Shown one piece after another: positions 62,801 through 64,000 of a stretch of 64,000 nucleotides of DNA (the first letter of the stretch is position 1; each line of letters opens with the position of its first letter). The notes below the pieces were generated by a model. The model worked only from the letters and a program-made list of their open reading frames with translations. It made no database searches and was not told the DNA's origin. A program made the translations under genes and the position numbers. Source of the DNA: Rutidosis leptorrhynchoides (Eukaryota > Streptophyta > Magnoliopsida > Asterales > Asteraceae); assembly GCF_046630445.1 (NCBI RefSeq), contig NC_092338.1:151886501-151950500 (forward strand), in the 5' to 3' direction.

Positions 62801-63265
62801 TGATAATGCTAAAAACAAACATATATTTCATAGCATTATTCCTCAAGAAAGACAAGCTTTTAGTTACAATTGTCCTATTTACAAGTGATATTCGCTTAAA
62901 TAATAAAAGGTGAAGACAAAAGACAGATTCGACGAATTGAAGACGCAAACGACCAAAAAGCTCAAAAGTACAAAATACAATCAATGAGGTTCCAATTATT
63001 GATAAGAAACGTCTCAAAATTACAAGAGTACAAGATTCAAAACAAAAAGTACAAGATATTAAATTGTACGCAAGGACGTTCGAAAATCCGGAACCGGGAC
63101 CAGAGTCAACTCTCAACGCTTGACGCAACGGACTAAAAATTACAAGTCAACTATGCACATAAATATAATATAATATTTAAATAATTCTTATAATTATTTA
63201 ATATATTATATTTATTTATAAAACCGTCGGCAGAAGAAAACAACCAAATGTGAGCCTCTCCAGCA

Positions 63266-63314
63266 GGCCATGCGATCGCATGGCCTGAAAGGCATAAATC
63301 CATGCGATCGCATG
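63266..63314. repeat. CATGCGATCGCATG palindromes
   Basis: A 22 bp perfect palindrome (63266-63287, core CATGCGATCGCATG) and a second copy of the 14 bp core (63301-63314), 25-75 bp upstream of the TATA box. Confidence 0.95.
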
Positions 63315-63338
63315 AGCCCCAGTTCCAGCCCACATGCC

Positions 63339-63346
63339 TATAAAAA
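63339..63346 (+). promoter_or_regulatory. LTR TATA box
   Basis: TATAAAAA in CATGCCTATAAAAATCGAG, 25 bp after the palindromes and about 45 bp before a pyrimidine-rich tract typical of a transcript start. Confidence 0.7.
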
Positions 63347-64000
63347 TCGAGCTTTGGTGCACCACAAAATCCATCTATCTTTCTCTTCTCCATTCATACG
63401 TAATATTTATATTTATAATTTATATTTTAATTTTAATTTTAATTATAATTCTAATAATAAGGGTATGTTAGCGAATGTTGTAAGGGTGTAAGTCGAAATT
63501 CTGTCCGTGTAACGCTACGCTATTTTTAATCATTGTAAGTTATGTTCAACCTTTTTACATTAATGTCTCCTAGCTAAGTTATTATTATGCTTATTTAATC
63601 CGAAGTAATCATGATGTTGGGCTAATTACTAAAATTGGGTAATTGGGCTTTGTACCATAATTGGGGTTTGGATAAAAGAACGACACTTGTGGAAATTAGA
63701 CTATGGGCTATTAATGGGCTTTATATTTGTTTAACTAAATGATAGTTTATTAATCTTAATATAAAGATTTACAATTGGACGTCCCTATAAATTACCATAT
63801 ACACTCGATCGGACACGATGGGCGGGGTATTTATATGTACGAATAATCGTTCATTTAACCGGACACGGGAATGGATTAATAGCCACTAGAATAATTAAAA
63901 CAGGGGTGAAATTATGTACAAGGACACTTGGTATAATTGATAACAAAATATTAAAACCTTGGGTTACACTCAGTCGACATCCTGGTGTAATTATTAAACA

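Larger units (their letters stand above)
62801..64000 (+). mobile_element. LTR of a further retrotransposon (runs off the window)
   Basis: Begins TGATAATGCTAAAAACAAAC exactly where copy 2's LTR is interrupted. I recognise this as the start of a common daisy-family LTR (memory, not a search). Contains a cluster of CATGCGATCGCATG palindromes, a TATA box at 63339 and a TCTTTCTCTTCTCC-type probable transcript start region. The end is outside the window, so its class and wholeness cannot be judged. No gene is seen. Confidence 0.75.

Overview
The window is AT-rich nuclear DNA of a flowering plant, most likely a daisy-family (Asteraceae) species. That placement rests on my recognition of the repeat families (long LTRs ending ...GGGTCATCACA on the + strand, TGTAACACCCCG LTRs, a TGATAATGC LTR) and on plant-only gene families (RALF, plant reticulon, plant galactosyltransferase). 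It is an inference. Almost all of the window is transposable elements nested in one another. One apparently intact host gene is visible: a RALF peptide-hormone precursor at 11893-12264 (-).

Layout. 1-2054: LTR of a very long-LTR family, cut into the gag of a Ty1/copia element (2055-6997, minus) whose own LTR holds a 2.06 kb solo LTR (4643-6703, TSD TCTTA). 7202-9484: hAT-like non-autonomous DNA transposon carrying a 5'-truncated LINE (7444-8030, 13-14 bp target duplication) and a minisatellite. 9485-11892: degraded repeats, then RALF. 12340-17766: young Ty1/copia element (TSD GAGTA) sitting 75 bp upstream of the RALF start codon. 17811-40213: probable small Helitron split by an LTR element with gag but no pol (18424-39484, TSD CTATT), whose 5' LTR is in turn split by a large non-autonomous LTR element with LTRs over 4 kb (19912-32865, TSD TCGGT). 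40266-46634: second copia copy (minus) set in an AT microsatellite. 47335-52285: non-autonomous Helitron (minus) carrying exon pieces of a reticulon gene, probably a beta-1,3-galactosyltransferase, and two unidentified exons. 52420-54100: two LTR fragments in opposite orientation. 54101-62800: second copy of the long-LTR element (minus), whose right LTR is interrupted at 62801 by another LTR that runs off the window.

Most notable. (1) Both copies of the long-LTR element carry, antisense to their gag and close to the 3' LTR, a colinear ORF of 57 codons (24543-24716 and 58418-58591) for a small hydrophobic two-helix peptide. The copies are only about 56% identical in protein, yet have no indel, and each has a TATAAAT box 70-90 bp upstream. 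(2) The same segment of a poly(A)-binding protein gene (RRM3 end, linker, RRM4 start) lies in both long-LTR elements and in the unrelated copia copy at 40.8-41.0 kb. (3) A Helitron has gathered exons of several host genes with introns retained. (4) Several LTR families carry clusters of short CpG-rich palindromes, with a different word in each family but a comparable place in two homologous LTRs. (5) A young copia insertion has separated RALF from its upstream promoter.

LTR-type elements are described as fossils: family, extent, parts, rough age and whole or broken state.
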